Source of the DNA: Aureobasidium sp. EXF-3400
Taxonomy: Eukaryota; Ascomycota; Dothideomycetes; Dothideales; Saccotheciaceae
Direction of reading: 5' to 3'
DNA length: 64,000 nt
Assembly (NCBI GenBank): GCA_024195585.1
Contig: SWBL01000240.1
Coordinates: 1-64,000 of the forward strand
Every line of letters starts with the position of its first letter. Position 1 is the first letter of the stretch. The translations under genes and the position numbers were made by a program. This document shows positions 22,908-34,975 of the stretch, one piece after another. The notes under the pieces were generated by a model that saw nothing but the letters and a program-made list of their open reading frames with translations, did not search any database and had not been told where the DNA came from.

Positions 22908-23442
22908 ACTGAAGGTCGTTGACGAATGGTATAGAATAGAATCGAGTCTTCCTCAATGGCCTGACCAGAAACCAGATATCCAAAGTGCGGACATGCTCTA
23001 ATATATCAATCACCAGCACATGCCGGGACCACACACAACAATGCATTCCATTCATTCGTGGACATTGTCCACAGTACTTGGCCCGTCTGGGCGAATCTGG
23101 GCAGTCACAAATCCAAGACAGAAGTTCTCATCTCTCACATGCTGGAAGAGGAAGATAGAGAGACACAAAATCCGGGGTACGCTAGCGCGTCGTGGGGGCG
23201 GCTGTGGAGGAGTGGGGTGATGCTTGGACTCCGTTGCCGCTTGCTTGTCGGCAACGGAGTTCAGTTCAGGCTAAACTTGCGACACGATAGATCGCCATTC
23301 GATGCTACCTCATCAGTGTTTCTGTTTACCGGGATATTCGGCCAAAGAGCAAGCGGGGTGAAATAATTATCGCGTTGACAATAAGAACAACAGGCTCCCA
23401 AGACCTTCTCGTGTAAACCAAGTGCCAGCCTCTCGTATCAAT
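22908..23442. promoter_or_regulatory. Divergent promoter of the transporter and DUF2264 genes
   Basis: 535 bases between two outward-facing starts. It contains a G-rich stretch (about 23170-23225) and the repeat CTCCGTTGCC...GGCAACGGAG at about 23229-23260, an inverted repeat with 10-bp arms that could form a hairpin or be a dimeric binding site. Confidence 0.5.
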
Positions 23443-25652
23443 ATGTCTACAGCTCAAGCCGCGACAAACAACCGCCCTTTCCCGCTACATCCGTTGTCGC
23501 AAAATCCGTTGGTGACGCGCGATGACTTTGCAGCAGCCTGCGCTTCACTATTAGACCCTCTGGAAGCAGGCTTCAGTCCGAAAAAGGCATTGGTCAGAGT
23601 TGGAGGCTCTGGAACAAGATGTGAGTGACATACAATTTTTCCGGTGGTCGCGAAGAGCAGCAAGACGGGTTTGCCAAGGTGTAAGCATGGTACGAGGCCA
23701 AGCCAGTAGCAGGAGCTTCTTCATACCCATCATGGACTTGCTGTGGCAGTAAAACTCTCCAAGACTGTAGAATGATTCTCCGTCTTGTGTTCGCCCGGAA
23801 CAACTTGTACCGTACGGAATGACTGATATTGTGATGTAGTCGATGAGACAGCAGCTCAGATCGAAGGATTCGCCCGTCCGCTATGGGGTCTCGCACCACT
23901 ACTCGCAGGAGGATCCTACAGCAAGTCAGAGCTATGGGTGAAGGGTATGATCGCTGGTACGGATCCCGAGAGCCCAGAGTTCTGGGGCAACATGGAGGAT
24001 CTCGACCAGCGTATGGTCGAATCATGTCCTATCGGATACACTCTTGCGATTGCTGGGAAAGACTTCTGGGACCCCTTAACCGACAAGCAGAAAGAAAACA
24101 TTGCAAATTGGCTAGGCAGTATGAACGACAAAGAGATGCCGAATACGAATTGGTGAGCAGAACATGTGCTTAGTTTTGAATTTGGACTGACGCTTTCAGG
24201 TTGTGGTTCAGAGTGTTTGCCAATCTCGGCTTGAAAGCTAATGGAGCTCCCTTCTCGCAGTCCCGCCTCGAAGCCGACATGGATCATCTAGACACCTTCC
24301 ATCGAGGCGACGGGTGGTCAAACGATGGGCCTGCAGGTTACACCCAGATGGACTACTACTCGGGATCTTTCGCCATCCAATATCTCCAGCTGCTGTACGC
24401 CAAGCTTGCAGGTGACTCTGATCCAAAGAGAGCAGAAGAGTACAGAGAAAGAGCTCGCAAATATGCTCTGGACTTTGTGCATTACATGGACCCTGAAGGT
24501 CATGCTATTCCATTTGGAAGAAGTTTGACCTACCGCTTTGCGACCGTGGGCTTCTGGTCTGCCGTGGCTTTCGCTGATCTTGAGCTACCTGCTCCACTAT
24601 CGTGGGGCGTTGTCAAAGGCATGCTTCTGCGTAATCTACGCTGGTGGTCGAAACATCCAGACATCTTCCAGCCGAACGGCATGCTGAACATTGGATACAC
24701 GTATCCAAACTACTACCTCGCCGAGAACTACAACTCTCCAGGTTCGCCGTACTGGTGTATGTTGGCCTTTGCTCCTTTAGCACTGCCCAAAGAACATCCA
24801 TTCTGGACATCGAAGGAAGAGGCGCACCCGTTCAAGTCGGGTTCTACACTCCCCGAGATCAAGGCTCTGAAGTATCCCTTGCACATCATGGTGCACAAGG
24901 CTGGACACACATTCCTGCTTTCTTCGGGCCAAAAATGCCACTACCCCCTCAAGTCTACTCAGGCAAAGTACGGACACTTCGCCTACAGCGCTTCGTTTGG
25001 CTACAGTGTCCCAACAGGCGGCTACACTATCGAGCAGTATGTTCCAGAATCTGCCTTGGCTCTCAGCGACGATGGAGGCGAGATGTGGAAGATGCGTCGT
25101 GACGTGGAGAATGCTGAGTTGAGCACAAAAGATGGTTCGCCATACTTGTACTCAGAGATGAGGCCATGGTCAGATGTAAAGGTCCGTACTTGGTTGCTTC
25201 CTCCTACTGATGAGGCACCTTCCTGGCATCTGCGCGTGCACCACATCAAGTCGGGTAGAAGTTTGCAGAGTTACGAAGGTGCCTTCGCTATCAAGGGGAC
25301 GGCGAAGAATACTGGACGTGCTTTGGGTGCTTTGTCTGACTCGCCGCATGAAGAAGGTATCGCGGCCAATCAAGCGTCCGCCTTGACAGTATCCGAGGCT
25401 GGAGCTGTTGGCATTGTTGATCTGCATGCACCCAGGTTTGGCAAGGTGCTCGAGGTCGATGCAAACTCCAACCTGATCGAAGCTCGCACTGTTCTCCCGT
25501 CTTTGGGTATGGACATTGAGGCTGGCGAGGATGTATACTTCGTGACAGCTGTGTTTGCCATGCCCGCTTCTGAAGGCTGGAAGGAGAGGTGGGGATCGTC
25601 TTGGCAGGATAAACCGACAATCCCTGGTTGGCTGAAAGAGATCATTGGTTAG
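23443..25652 (+). CDS. DUF2264 domain protein, probable carbohydrate-active enzyme
   Basis: Exons 23443-23620, 23840-24152 and 24200-25652 give 647 residues. The N-terminal half follows the DUF2264 (PF10022) pattern: [20 protein letters not shown], then [41 protein letters not shown], and GDGWSNDGP...[17 protein letters not shown]. Families with this helix pattern fold as alpha/alpha toroids and act on polysaccharides or glycosides; the reaction of DUF2264 proteins is not established. The C-terminal 250 residues are probably a beta-rich domain. No signal peptide is seen, so it is likely intracellular. The first intron, 219 nt, is long. It starts 535 bp from the divergent sugar transporter, so uptake and breakdown may be co-regulated. 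Confidence 0.9.
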
Positions 25653-25700
25653 AGAGTGTCATAGAGCAGTATAGACGTATGCTTTGATTTCCAATCACAA

Positions 25701-26698
25701 TCACGCGTTTGAGCCGAGTTCCTCTTCGACTTCGTACGCTCTGACTTGTTTGCCATCGTCATCGGTGCTCTCTTCGTCGTCGTTGTTGCTCTCCTCATCG
25801 TCGTTGTTGCTCTCCTCATCATCGTCTTGCTCATCGTCGTCTTCCTCGTCATCATCATCCTCTTCTGCTTCTGGTTCGCTTCCACTTTCGGACTGTGTGT
25901 TGTCTTCCTCGGCGCTGCTGTGATCATAGACATCGTTGTCGACGTCGTACCCGAATTCAACACGATCAACTCTAGCTTTCATCAGTAGAATTCGTCCAAT
26001 AAACTCTGTACTGAAAACACGTCCTTTGCCAAGTAGCTTGCGAAAATATCTATGCCAAAGCAACTCGTCGAAATGCATGGCACACCATTCAAGAGTTTCT
26101 TCCTGGATTGATCTATCAGCGAAAGTGGTAGCAGACGGACCGAGCACCCTCGCAATTCCGGTTGCAGAGTTGTCGAAACTTTCACTGTTCCAGAAAGAAT
26201 TTTCGCTTCTCAGATTTACACAAGTTCCGATGTCCTGTAAGAACATCTGTTTGGCTTGGTGGCGTAGTATCGGAAAGTCATATTTATCGCCCAAGATATA
26301 GTAGTCCAGGTAGGTCTTTGTGAAGTTCGGATTCTTCAAGTCTAAAACGTTCAGACCAAAAACGGTATCATCGTCGTACATGACACGAAGCATGACTTCT
26401 ACCTGATTCGGATCATCGTCGTCACCTAAATCGATCTCAGGACTTGACGCAACCTGCAAAGAAACGATGAGCGGGATGATGCGAACGATACATGCATACG
26501 TACGGCAAATCCAGACGAGAAGGCGCGATGGAAGTATAGTGACGATGAAGCAAGTATAGCCTTGTGCGCAAAGATCCTGCGGTTGCTAAATGTGACGATT
26601 ATGTCCGAGTACTGTTGAACATTGTATAGACACGTCACCCTCTTCCTTGAGTTGTTCAGTAAGCCAGCCTCGTCTTCGAAGGAAGTTGAGTACGACAT
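25701..26698 (-). CDS. BTB/POZ domain protein with acidic tail
   Basis: Exons 26698-26504 and 26453-25701 (50-nt phase-0 intron) give 315 residues. Residues about 25-60 hold the BTB core (YSDIIVTFSNRRIFAHKAILASSSLYFHRAF), and the region to about 120 completes the fold (VEVMLRVMYDDD, YYILGDKYDFPILRHQAKQMF). No BACK, Kelch or MATH domain is seen. The last 70 residues are almost entirely Asp, Glu, Ser and Asn, including EESNNDD twice. Fungal BTB-only proteins usually act as dimerisation or Cullin-3 adaptor modules; the partner is unknown. Its stop is 48 bp from the stop of the convergent DUF2264 gene. Confidence 0.85.
25777..25818 (-). repeat. Two tandem 21-bp units encoding EESNNDD
   Basis: Identical units at 25777-25797 and 25798-25818 within the acidic tail of the BTB protein; the flanking sequence is a further degenerate run of Asp/Glu codons. 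Confidence 0.85.
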
Positions 26699-27484
26699 AG
26701 CTAGGCATACCTCTTCATCGGAACCCGCGGCCCAACCACAGTGACCTTTGTGGTGGGCATTTGGACTCCTCGCTATGATTACTTATTATTAGCTTTGGCC
26801 TGTGAGTGAGCGACAATGCGAAAGTAGATGATAAGGCGACCGAGGGTCCTCAATATTGAGAGCAAGGCCGAAAAGTGGTCGGGAGACGCGAGCGAAGGCG
26901 GTGGGTCGTTCTGCCAGCGACGCCCAGAAGCTTCGTTCTCGAGAGACATCGCGTTCATCTTTCAACCCACAACGACATGCGGGTCTCCTTGATCAGAATT
27001 GATGAGACTCTTTACTGGCACACACATCGATCATGGCTGTCATGACGCCGATCAAATCTTTGCTACAAATCACCTGCACGTCTCCGAATTGTTATGCAGG
27101 AGCCCCGCCCGAACTCAACATCGTTCCTTCCCACTTCGTTTGCCATAGCCATGTACCTGCCCAGAAAAAAAACATCTCACTTCCACATCTTGTCTATCTG
27201 CACTCTCTCTGTCTCGCATGCCGTCCGTTGCTCCCTCAATTGAATGCGTCAGAACCCATATTGTTTCGTACAGAGTCATCTTGACGACAAAGAAATCGTC
27301 GCCCGATCAACCGCCGAAGCTGTCGACGACGACAACCATCGCGTGTAAACGAACTGATACCCTTCAGCTCTTGGCGCTAGAAATCGCCTCGAGACACGCA
27401 ATTTTGACCACCAGACCGATCTCCAATCGAGAGTGACAACACTGTTTACAGCCCTTGTTCGACTCGATTGCTTTGGAAGCAAAG
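26699..27484. promoter_or_regulatory. Divergent promoter of the BTB and RRM genes
   Basis: 786 bases between outward-facing starts. The right half (about 27010-27470) is C-rich and G-poor, typical of a leader or promoter for the rightward gene. No coding sequence is supported. Confidence 0.45.
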
Positions 27485-28936
27485 ATGTCCCTGCTCGAGA
27501 ACGACTCTGGAGATGATGGCGAAGTCCGTCACAAGCGCTTCGACTACCCTGCACCCTCTTTACCCGGTATGGTCGACTTTTTCATCAAAGACGGCATCAC
27601 CGACGTACAAGCCGCCATCTTGCTGAACCAGACGCCCCAAGAGATCCATCAGATGAAGAAGCACATTCGATGCTATCTGCGCGCACCTTGCCCCTGGATC
27701 ACGCCTGATGATCTCACTACTGACGATGACACCATGTTGTGTCGCAAAGATGAACACCCGCTTGGTTGGATGATGCCTGCTGGCAAGCAGGGAGAACTCT
27801 TCAGACATTTGGTTATTCCACCTGTGGCCAAGCTTTACCCTGACCTTTTCGTAGAGCCTGATCTCGAGACTCAGATACGCCAGGACCAGGCGAACACATA
27901 CGGCCGGTTCCAGTATGCACCTTTTGTCGTGCGCAAGGAAGTTTTGACAAGGATGATCGAAAGCTGTGCTCAAGACATGAGAGCTATCCCTCGTAAGCAG
28001 GAATATGTCTTTCTCCTCTCTTCGTCGCTCTCATCGTCCCATATCTTTACCTGGTGTATACCAGACAATTCTATGATTTTACAGATGACGGAGCGACCCA
28101 AACGTAGAGCACATCAACCGTATGCTGACTTCATGTCCGCAGCTTGAGAGATGCTGATACTGAATCTCAACATCAGACTCCACGTCCGAAGCTCAAGCGT
28201 TGCCGTATCGAAGGCTGGGAACTGAACGAGACAAACGAACAGCCCGAACTGAAGAGACAACTGATCATGCCTTTCAATTTCGCTCACATCAAGGCTGTCG
28301 CAACTTCACCACCAGCAGACATTCCCCGAGTGAAATCAGACCTCGAGACCACACCTTCTACATCTGTCAAATCCAAGCCTATTAGCGAGAGTAGTCGCAG
28401 AGGTCCATCGACTGTTGCCGAACTCCTCGAACAGGAAAGAGCGGTCAGGGCCCAGTCTAGAAAGCGTTCAACTTCGTCAACAAGTTCGGTTATCACTCCA
28501 AGCCGTGGCGAACGCGCTGATCGCGAGATCGTTGAGAAGAGAAGACTCTGGATCAGCAACATGCCAAGTTGGACGAGAAAACGAGATGTGGTACGTGTGC
28601 AACTCCACTTTTGATTCAAATATCGAATCATGGCCATCGATATGGAGAGAGCGCTGTCAATGTCAAAATCATGAGGCGGTTTCTATCAAAGTCCCGCTAG
28701 CTAACTGAGTGTGCATGCTGCAGGCAGACTTCTTCATCGGCCATAACATTGGTCTCATCACCCAACCCGAAAAGTTCATGGGAAGCAGCTCTTGCTTTGC
28801 CAGTTTCTACACTCACGAACAGGCAAAGCGTGCTATGGAAGCCATGGACGGTTTGCCGCTGCTTGGACGCGAGATCGAGATTGAGTACGCAAAGGAACCC
28901 ATACCGACTATGGTCGGATCGGCCAGGGACAGGTAA
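27485..28936 (+). CDS. RNA-recognition-motif (RRM) protein
   Basis: Exons 27485-27992, 28085-28103, 28143-28590 and 28724-28936 give 395 residues. The C-terminal part is an RRM: RRLWISNMPSW (RNP2), then SSCFASFYTHEQAKRAMEAMDG (RNP1 and second helix) and EIEIEYAKEP. The N-terminal 170 residues contain a helical segment (FFIKDGITDVQAAILLNQT, then IHQMKKHIRCYL) that I do not recognise. The linker is Ser/Thr/basic. Joining the N-terminal frame to the RRM frame needs a 19-nt exon and a 39-nt intron with a TGCTGAC branch site; both are unusually small but the frame closes exactly. Alternatively these are two genes, with the RRM one lacking a start. Confidence 0.72.
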
Positions 28937-29307
28937 TTTCTGGGACAGTGAGGTCGCATGCGACCTCTGCGAATCGTTTGTGGATTGTCGAAATTTGTGT
29001 TATGTATAATCCTGAGAACCACTTTCTTGCTTGACCAACGGGATGCAACACTTCTTGTGGTCGACGGAGTCAGGATACAGAGTCCCAGTAAGGAAGTCGT
29101 AGACCAGGAGGACGGAACCCACGCAGATTGAGGCAAACCACAACGAATTCTTTTGTTCGATGGCCATGGAGGGAACAACAATAGTCAATGTCAAGACTGT
29201 TTCACAGGGAACTGTCTCCTTCGAGCGAACAATATCAATTGAAAAGACATAGGCCGTTCAATCGAATTTTAAGTGTGAAAAAACTTCCATAGCATGTCGT
29301 GTAGTAC

Positions 29308-29980
29308 TTGACACCCCTATCCCCCACCTCAAGCAACCTCCACCCCCTTACTCGTCTTCTTATGCAACCTCCCCAACCAACTATTATACAACCCCCTCCT
29401 AATCCCCTTCCCCCACGGCAAAAACACCACCACCATCAAATTATTAACCGCCAAAACCGCACAAAACGCACCCCCAATAATCTTCGCATACCCATGCTCC
29501 AATATCCAGTCCAGCAAATAAATCCCCATTCCAAAGCTAATAGCCTGTTTACCTAAATTCATGGCAATCAACATTTCAGCAGTATTGGCAGTCATGGAGT
29601 CTACTGCATAGGCTAAAACGAAGGAGAAATAGAAGTAGGAGACGAAATCTGTCATGGCGACACCAGCGAAGTAGCCGATCCAGTGGAGGTTGCGCTCGGC
29701 GGTGAAGCCGTAGAGGATTAAGCCGGCGGGGGCGATGAGGCAGACGGGCAGCAAAACCCACAGTCGCATTTCGGCTTCGCGGATGGAGTTGTTGCGGGAG
29801 GTTAGCCAGGCTGCTATGCGGTCTGAGGAAGAAGCAAAGGGCACGGCTAGAGCGTAACCGATTATGTTTCCGAGGGCGATGAGGCCGCTGTTGTTGGGGT
29901 TCCAGTTGTAGGGTGGTGCGACGATTTTGATGGGGAAGGTGTAGTTGAAGGTTAGGGCGCCGAGACCGATGTAGATGCCT
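29308..29980. other. Strand-composition switch (C-rich to G-rich)
   Basis: On the + strand 29308-29530 is very rich in C and A and almost lacks G; from about 29590 to 29980 it is rich in G and poor in C. The turn is near 29560, inside the last exon of the MFS transporter gene (minus strand), and overrides its codon choice. Confidence 0.6.
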
Positions 29981-31203
29981 TTTTTGAGTTGTCAGCTTTT
30001 GAATTACAGGTGGAGGAAAGGGCGAGGGGAGAAGAAAGACATACCGAAACTGGTTACTACCCAGAGAACAGAGGGTACGAGGAAGTATGAGAAGGAGCGT
30101 AGCATAGTCATGAAGAATTCGGCTTCGTGGTCGATACCACTCCATGGCTTCAAAGTCTGGAGCCAGGATCTTCTGGGAGGAGCCAGAGTGACAACCTCGA
30201 CGTGTTCCGTATGCCCTTTTTCGTTGTCAGAGTCTGGTGTTGGTGTGGCCACAATAACGCGTTTATAGGCAGACTCCTCGACAAAGATGAATGCGAGGAT
30301 GAGAAGTGCACACGCAAAGGCAAATTCGACCCAGAAGTATAATCTAAGCAGCTTTTGTTAGAAGGGGCATGAACATGGGTGCGGAGGGCGAGTCACTTAC
30401 CTCCAAGAATACCCTGCTGCAAGCATGTATCCTGCATAAAGTGGTCCGGTTGAGCCCCAGCAGAGGCATACAGTGTAGTAACCCAATCTCTTGCCGCGTT
30501 CGTGGAGGAAGAAGATATCGTTGACGAGTTGGACGGGCAGAGCTTCGCAGACACCAGAGCCAAGAGCATGGATGATTCGAGCAGCCATGAGACCTCCATA
30601 GGATGTTGCTTGTGTTGCACCAAGAAGGCCAAACACGAACTGAAGAAGTCAGTATACTATAACCACGACGCTTGGACATGCCTTACCATGAGCAAAGACA
30701 AGAGCAATATCGGACGTCGACCAAACTTCAGGTATGCGGGAACGAGCAGCAAAGAACCTGGACCGGTATTAGAGTGATTGTAGCAGATGGGAGCTTGTTC
30801 AGTCACGGCATACCAAATCCAAAGACTAGATTGGGATAGGACACAAGCCCCGAAGCCTCAGTGACAGTAATGCCAAATTCCTTGCTGTAGATCTCCAGAT
30901 AAACAGATGGCCCTACAAGGGCACTGTTGCCGAGAAACGAGTAAAGGGACACGATGATCAAGATCATAGTCTTCTTGGAATTCGACCATTGTAGCGGATC
31001 ATTGGGGTCCTCGCTAGGTACGGGATAGAGAGCTTGTCCATATGCGGTATCGTCGCCTTCGAGTGCCTGGAGATTTACTGTCCCTGGTAGATCTTCTTCG
31101 TGGGCATGACTGGGTGAAAATGAGTATGAGATTGAGATATGTAGAATGACAAGATGTACCTGTGAACGAGATGACGCTCGCGAGGATGTGAAGGTCCTTC
31201 CAT
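29329..31203 (-). CDS. MFS transporter, drug:H+ antiporter type
   Basis: Six exons (31203-31160, 31109-30814, 30757-30687, 30639-30401, 30343-30045, 29978-29329) give 532 residues. A polar N-terminus (about 65 residues, with DPNDPLQWSNSKK before helix 1) is followed by about 12 helices. The loop 2-3 motif LKFGRRPILL and the segment ARIIHALGSGVCEALPVQLVND place it in MFS_1 (PF07690), close to fungal DHA1-like exporters. A central cytoplasmic loop lies at about 235-280 (TPTPDSDNEKG). The substrate is unknown. The last 75 codons use bases very differently from the middle of the same exon because of the composition switch near 29560. Confidence 0.9.
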
Positions 31204-31592
31204 TGCGGACAAAATATCTATAATTCTGTATAGAGAAGCCAAAGACCAGCTGTGAGAAATACCAGCAGTGTCTCCACCTATATATTCAGCCCATCTCGCA
31301 TTATGACTTGCTACCACAGGGATTCCCGGTATCGCTAAGGCAGGAGAATGCGGAGGTGATGCAGGATGAGGCCGAGGAGCCTTTTGATGCCCCACAAACT
31401 GTGGGGCAATGGAAAACCGGGGAAGTCCCAGCCAACCAGTAGCCTTTCTTGCATGCAGATCATCTCGCACGTTGCGGTCTTGATCTTCGTGACTTCGTCC
31501 GGAAACAAGTTGGACCAGAGACTTGACACGCGTAGCGGTAAAATCTGCATCCTCAACTGCCGATCACTGTCTCTAGGAAATGCGCCTCTCCC

Positions 31593-34500
31593 TCAACCGC
31601 TACGAGGACCGCTGTGGCTCCATACATCCATGCCTACTCCGCAGACAACGAGGGATGTTGCGTCTAGCGCGGCAAGCCCTGAGACATCTGCAACAGCCGT
31701 GAAGTAGTTCCTCCTCCTCTTTATCGTAAGACCCTCAACTCCTAGTTGAGCACCACTGTAGTGTACATCCCAGAATTTGACTCGTTGATCAATGCTGGTA
31801 GTAGCAACCCTGAAGAATTTGAGGCCAGGAGCAGCGAGAATCTCAACACCGGTGACGGCAGCCGCATGCGCTCGCGGAACAATCAGTGTATCCACTTTTG
31901 GCGGCGTACCTGCCGCACCCCAAGCTACGATGGTGAAAGCGACTGCATTGTCGTCACCTCCGGTGAGTATTAGGCATGTCTTGTTGTCGAACCAATGCAA
32001 CTTCATGGATTGTATCGTGTTCTGGTGGACATCTGCACGCGAAGTCCACTTCAAAGCAGTAGGTTCAGCTGTGGCGGTTGTTGAGCCAGTTTCGAGAGGG
32101 AAGAAAGCAATGTGACCATCAGTACCCGCCGTAATAAGCGATTGTGCTTGGCCATAGGTCTCGACGTGGAGACATTGGGTTAGGCAAGAGGTCAAGTAAT
32201 TGCCAGCCATCAGGATAGTCCAAGAACTCTCCTGGCCAGGGCAGTATCGGTACATCTGTAATCATCAGCTGAGAATTCGGACGCAGATAAAGACGAAATA
32301 TGCTTACCCGCAAGGTAGAGTCAGAACGGGCCATCGTAATGACAAAAGTATCGGCTTCTTCTCTACACGAGAAGCTCATGATTCTGAGATCAGGCAATTC
32401 GCTCTCGGCAGGACATACAGATTCGCAGACCACTCCCAGCTCGACGAGAGGTGCCGTCTCAACTCTCCACACAAAGAACTCTTCGAATCCAGCGCTACTG
32501 AAAAGATAGTGTCCATCAGATGACCATTCCAGCTGCCGAATACCAGTATTGTGCTTCTTTAGCGTCTTCAGACAGCGGAAGTGGGGCACCTGGCCCTCGT
32601 TCTGGTAAGTGGAAAGCTTGATATCAGTATCTTCGGAACCAGTTGCAAACAGGACGCCGGACTTGGTCGGGTTTTCAGGAGCCACAGCCAGAGCCTTAAT
32701 CTCGCGTCCATGGCTGCCCACATTCATGATCTTTGTTTTATTCTGAATTTGAGAGAAGAGGCAAAGCTGAGAGGCCTTGGTCCATACAAAGTGTCCACCC
32801 TGCAGTCCCTCAGGCACAAACTTCCATACTCTGTTGGCTCCGCCGCAGTCGATATTCATCATCTCGACTTCGTCGGTTGCGTCGAAAACGATAAATTGAC
32901 GACTATGGAAGCCCCATACTATCAAATGCTGGGTATTCTCATCAATGTGAAGGCCCTCGATATTTGTACCCAGAGGAAGAGTCGTTTGGTTGACGAGTCG
33001 AAGGTCAATACCCTCGTCTGTTTTCGAAAGGTGATGTATAGCGTAGGTACCGTCTCTACCCACCGAGAAGACATGCCCAGTGTCTCCGGCCAGTCCTGAA
33101 TTAGTATACCAGGCAAGATCGGTCACAGATTCGTAGCCATGAGCTTGTGGAAGCAGATGTTCGTGTATTAGGTCTTTCTCGACGTCCGGCTTGTCGTTCG
33201 CGTGGAAGATTGCAATCGAACCATTCCGCGACCCCACTATGAGCATTAGACCTTCTTCCGAACCGAGATTGATGGCGAGGAAGCTGGTGATAACAAAACC
33301 TCTCGGTAACGATAGTTTCCATGTTGACAAGTCATCAACGGTTTGAGTGCCATCGGTTTTATCATCCAAGCTGAAAGAGGTGAAGAGAGCTGTTCTGGCC
33401 TCAACGTTGGCAACCAGAAGACCAATCTGCTGACCAACACTTTTCGAAGAGGGTAGCTGCTGGGCGAACAGAGCCGATGTTTTCCTTGCGGATTTGACCA
33501 GCTCTCTCACGTCTTGGTCTTGGTACAGCATGACTGAGCCATCCATACCAGCCAAGAAGGCAATAGACAAGCTTGGTATACTAGTCACCACTGAATATCC
33601 AAGAAGCTTCTCTTCCTTCCGGATCCAGTCTGTTTGAGCCTGGCCTTTTTCGTTCTCTGTTAATAAAAAGATATTTCCAGCATCAGTAGTAACCAGCAAG
33701 TTTGTCTTGTCCAAAAAGGCATAGCTTCGCAGCTTGTCTTGGCGGCCCGATTGTGGTTGTTCCGGACACAACGAGCTCAGATCCTCTATTGACCAAGTTT
33801 GAGTGTGGTCAAATTGGTTGGTGAAGGGAACTGGCTTCGGCTCAATGGCAATACTGCCATCTGCGCCACCACTTACAACGACGACTTCTTCTGGTGTGTC
33901 CTGATGGACGGTCCACGACCAAATGTTCTTGCCAGCATGCAAACAAGAACCTCCAAGGTGCGACATAGCAAACTGATCCGGACCTGTCTCACCGAGGCTC
34001 CAGAATTGGTGAGTAGCATCTTCACCGAATGAGACAAGATACGAAAGGATGCTCGGATCCTGGGATGGGATGAACTTTACACCCCAAATCCGTGATGCGT
34101 GACCCCAGCCTTTGGCAACACATCTTCCACCAGATGTGTTCTCTGGCAGAACATCTGCGACATTAGCACCGAATCCAGTTTCCCTAGCCGAAGTCAGGTC
34201 TGCAGCTGCTTGAGGGTTTGTAGCTGTCTCTGGTAGTGATGATATATCCCATACGCGGATGGTGCGGTCATCACTGCAACTAGCGAGCAGGCGAGAAGGA
34301 GTAAGTTTGTTCTCGGACGCTGGGATCTCGAAAATCTGCACGCCAAAGATGGAGCCCTCATGGCCTATTAGCACATGATGGAGTGTCGAAGAGGGAACGC
34401 TGTCTCCCTTTAATATGCAGGACCACACAACGATATCACCGAAGACCGTGCCGGATGAAACGAGGATATGGTCATCGGTAATCCAGTGGACTTGAGCTGA

Positions 34501-34975
34501 GTAAAGGATGCACTTAGAATTAGAGGTCAAATCTTGCAGACCAGTTTTCCGGTCGAGATCCAGAAGAAGGAGAGCATTGTGAGCAGTAATCAGAGCCGCT
34601 TTTTGCTTCCGTCCAGACACCTCGGGGGAGAATGAAATGTCAAGGATCCAATCGGCTGCTTCGAATGAATCTGATCGATCCAAGAGGGAGCAGTTGTCAG
34701 AGGTGAAGGTATAAAGCGTGATCAAACGGCCTCCCCAGACGATAATGCCATCAGAATGGATAGCAATACCGTGGATGGCTTGCGAGTGGAAGACATTGAT
34801 TGATTGGATCAGTTCGTTGTCGTGACGCCTGTGGACTCTCAGGATTGGGCCTTCCCCTGCGAATAAATAGTCCTTACTCAAGGCCAGTGCCGTCACAGGG
34901 ACCTGATGCAATTCATGCTACAATTGTCATTACCTGATGGTCCAGTGTTGACTCGGAAGGACCTACTTTGACCAT
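31593..34975 (-). CDS. WD-repeat protein, WDR6/Rtt10 (Trm734) family
   Basis: Exons 34975-34967, 34917-32308 and 32255-31593 give 1093 residues. The N-terminus VPVTALALSKDYLFAGEGPILRV and the early segment WILDISFSP match the WDR6 family. Many WD repeats follow (for example LASCSDDRTIRVWDIS, RIWGVKFIPS, VVVSGGADGSIAI, LFATGSEDTDIKLS, IRQLEWSSDGHYLFS). WDR6 and yeast Rtt10/Trm734 bind the Trm7/FTSJ1 methyltransferase and direct 2'-O-methylation of position 34 of tRNA anticodons. The first exon is only three codons (Met-Val-Lys) and joins through a 49-nt intron to HELHQVPVTALA. I chose this join because it gives a normal intron length and a conserved-looking N-terminus. Intron 2 is 52 nt. Confidence 0.87.
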
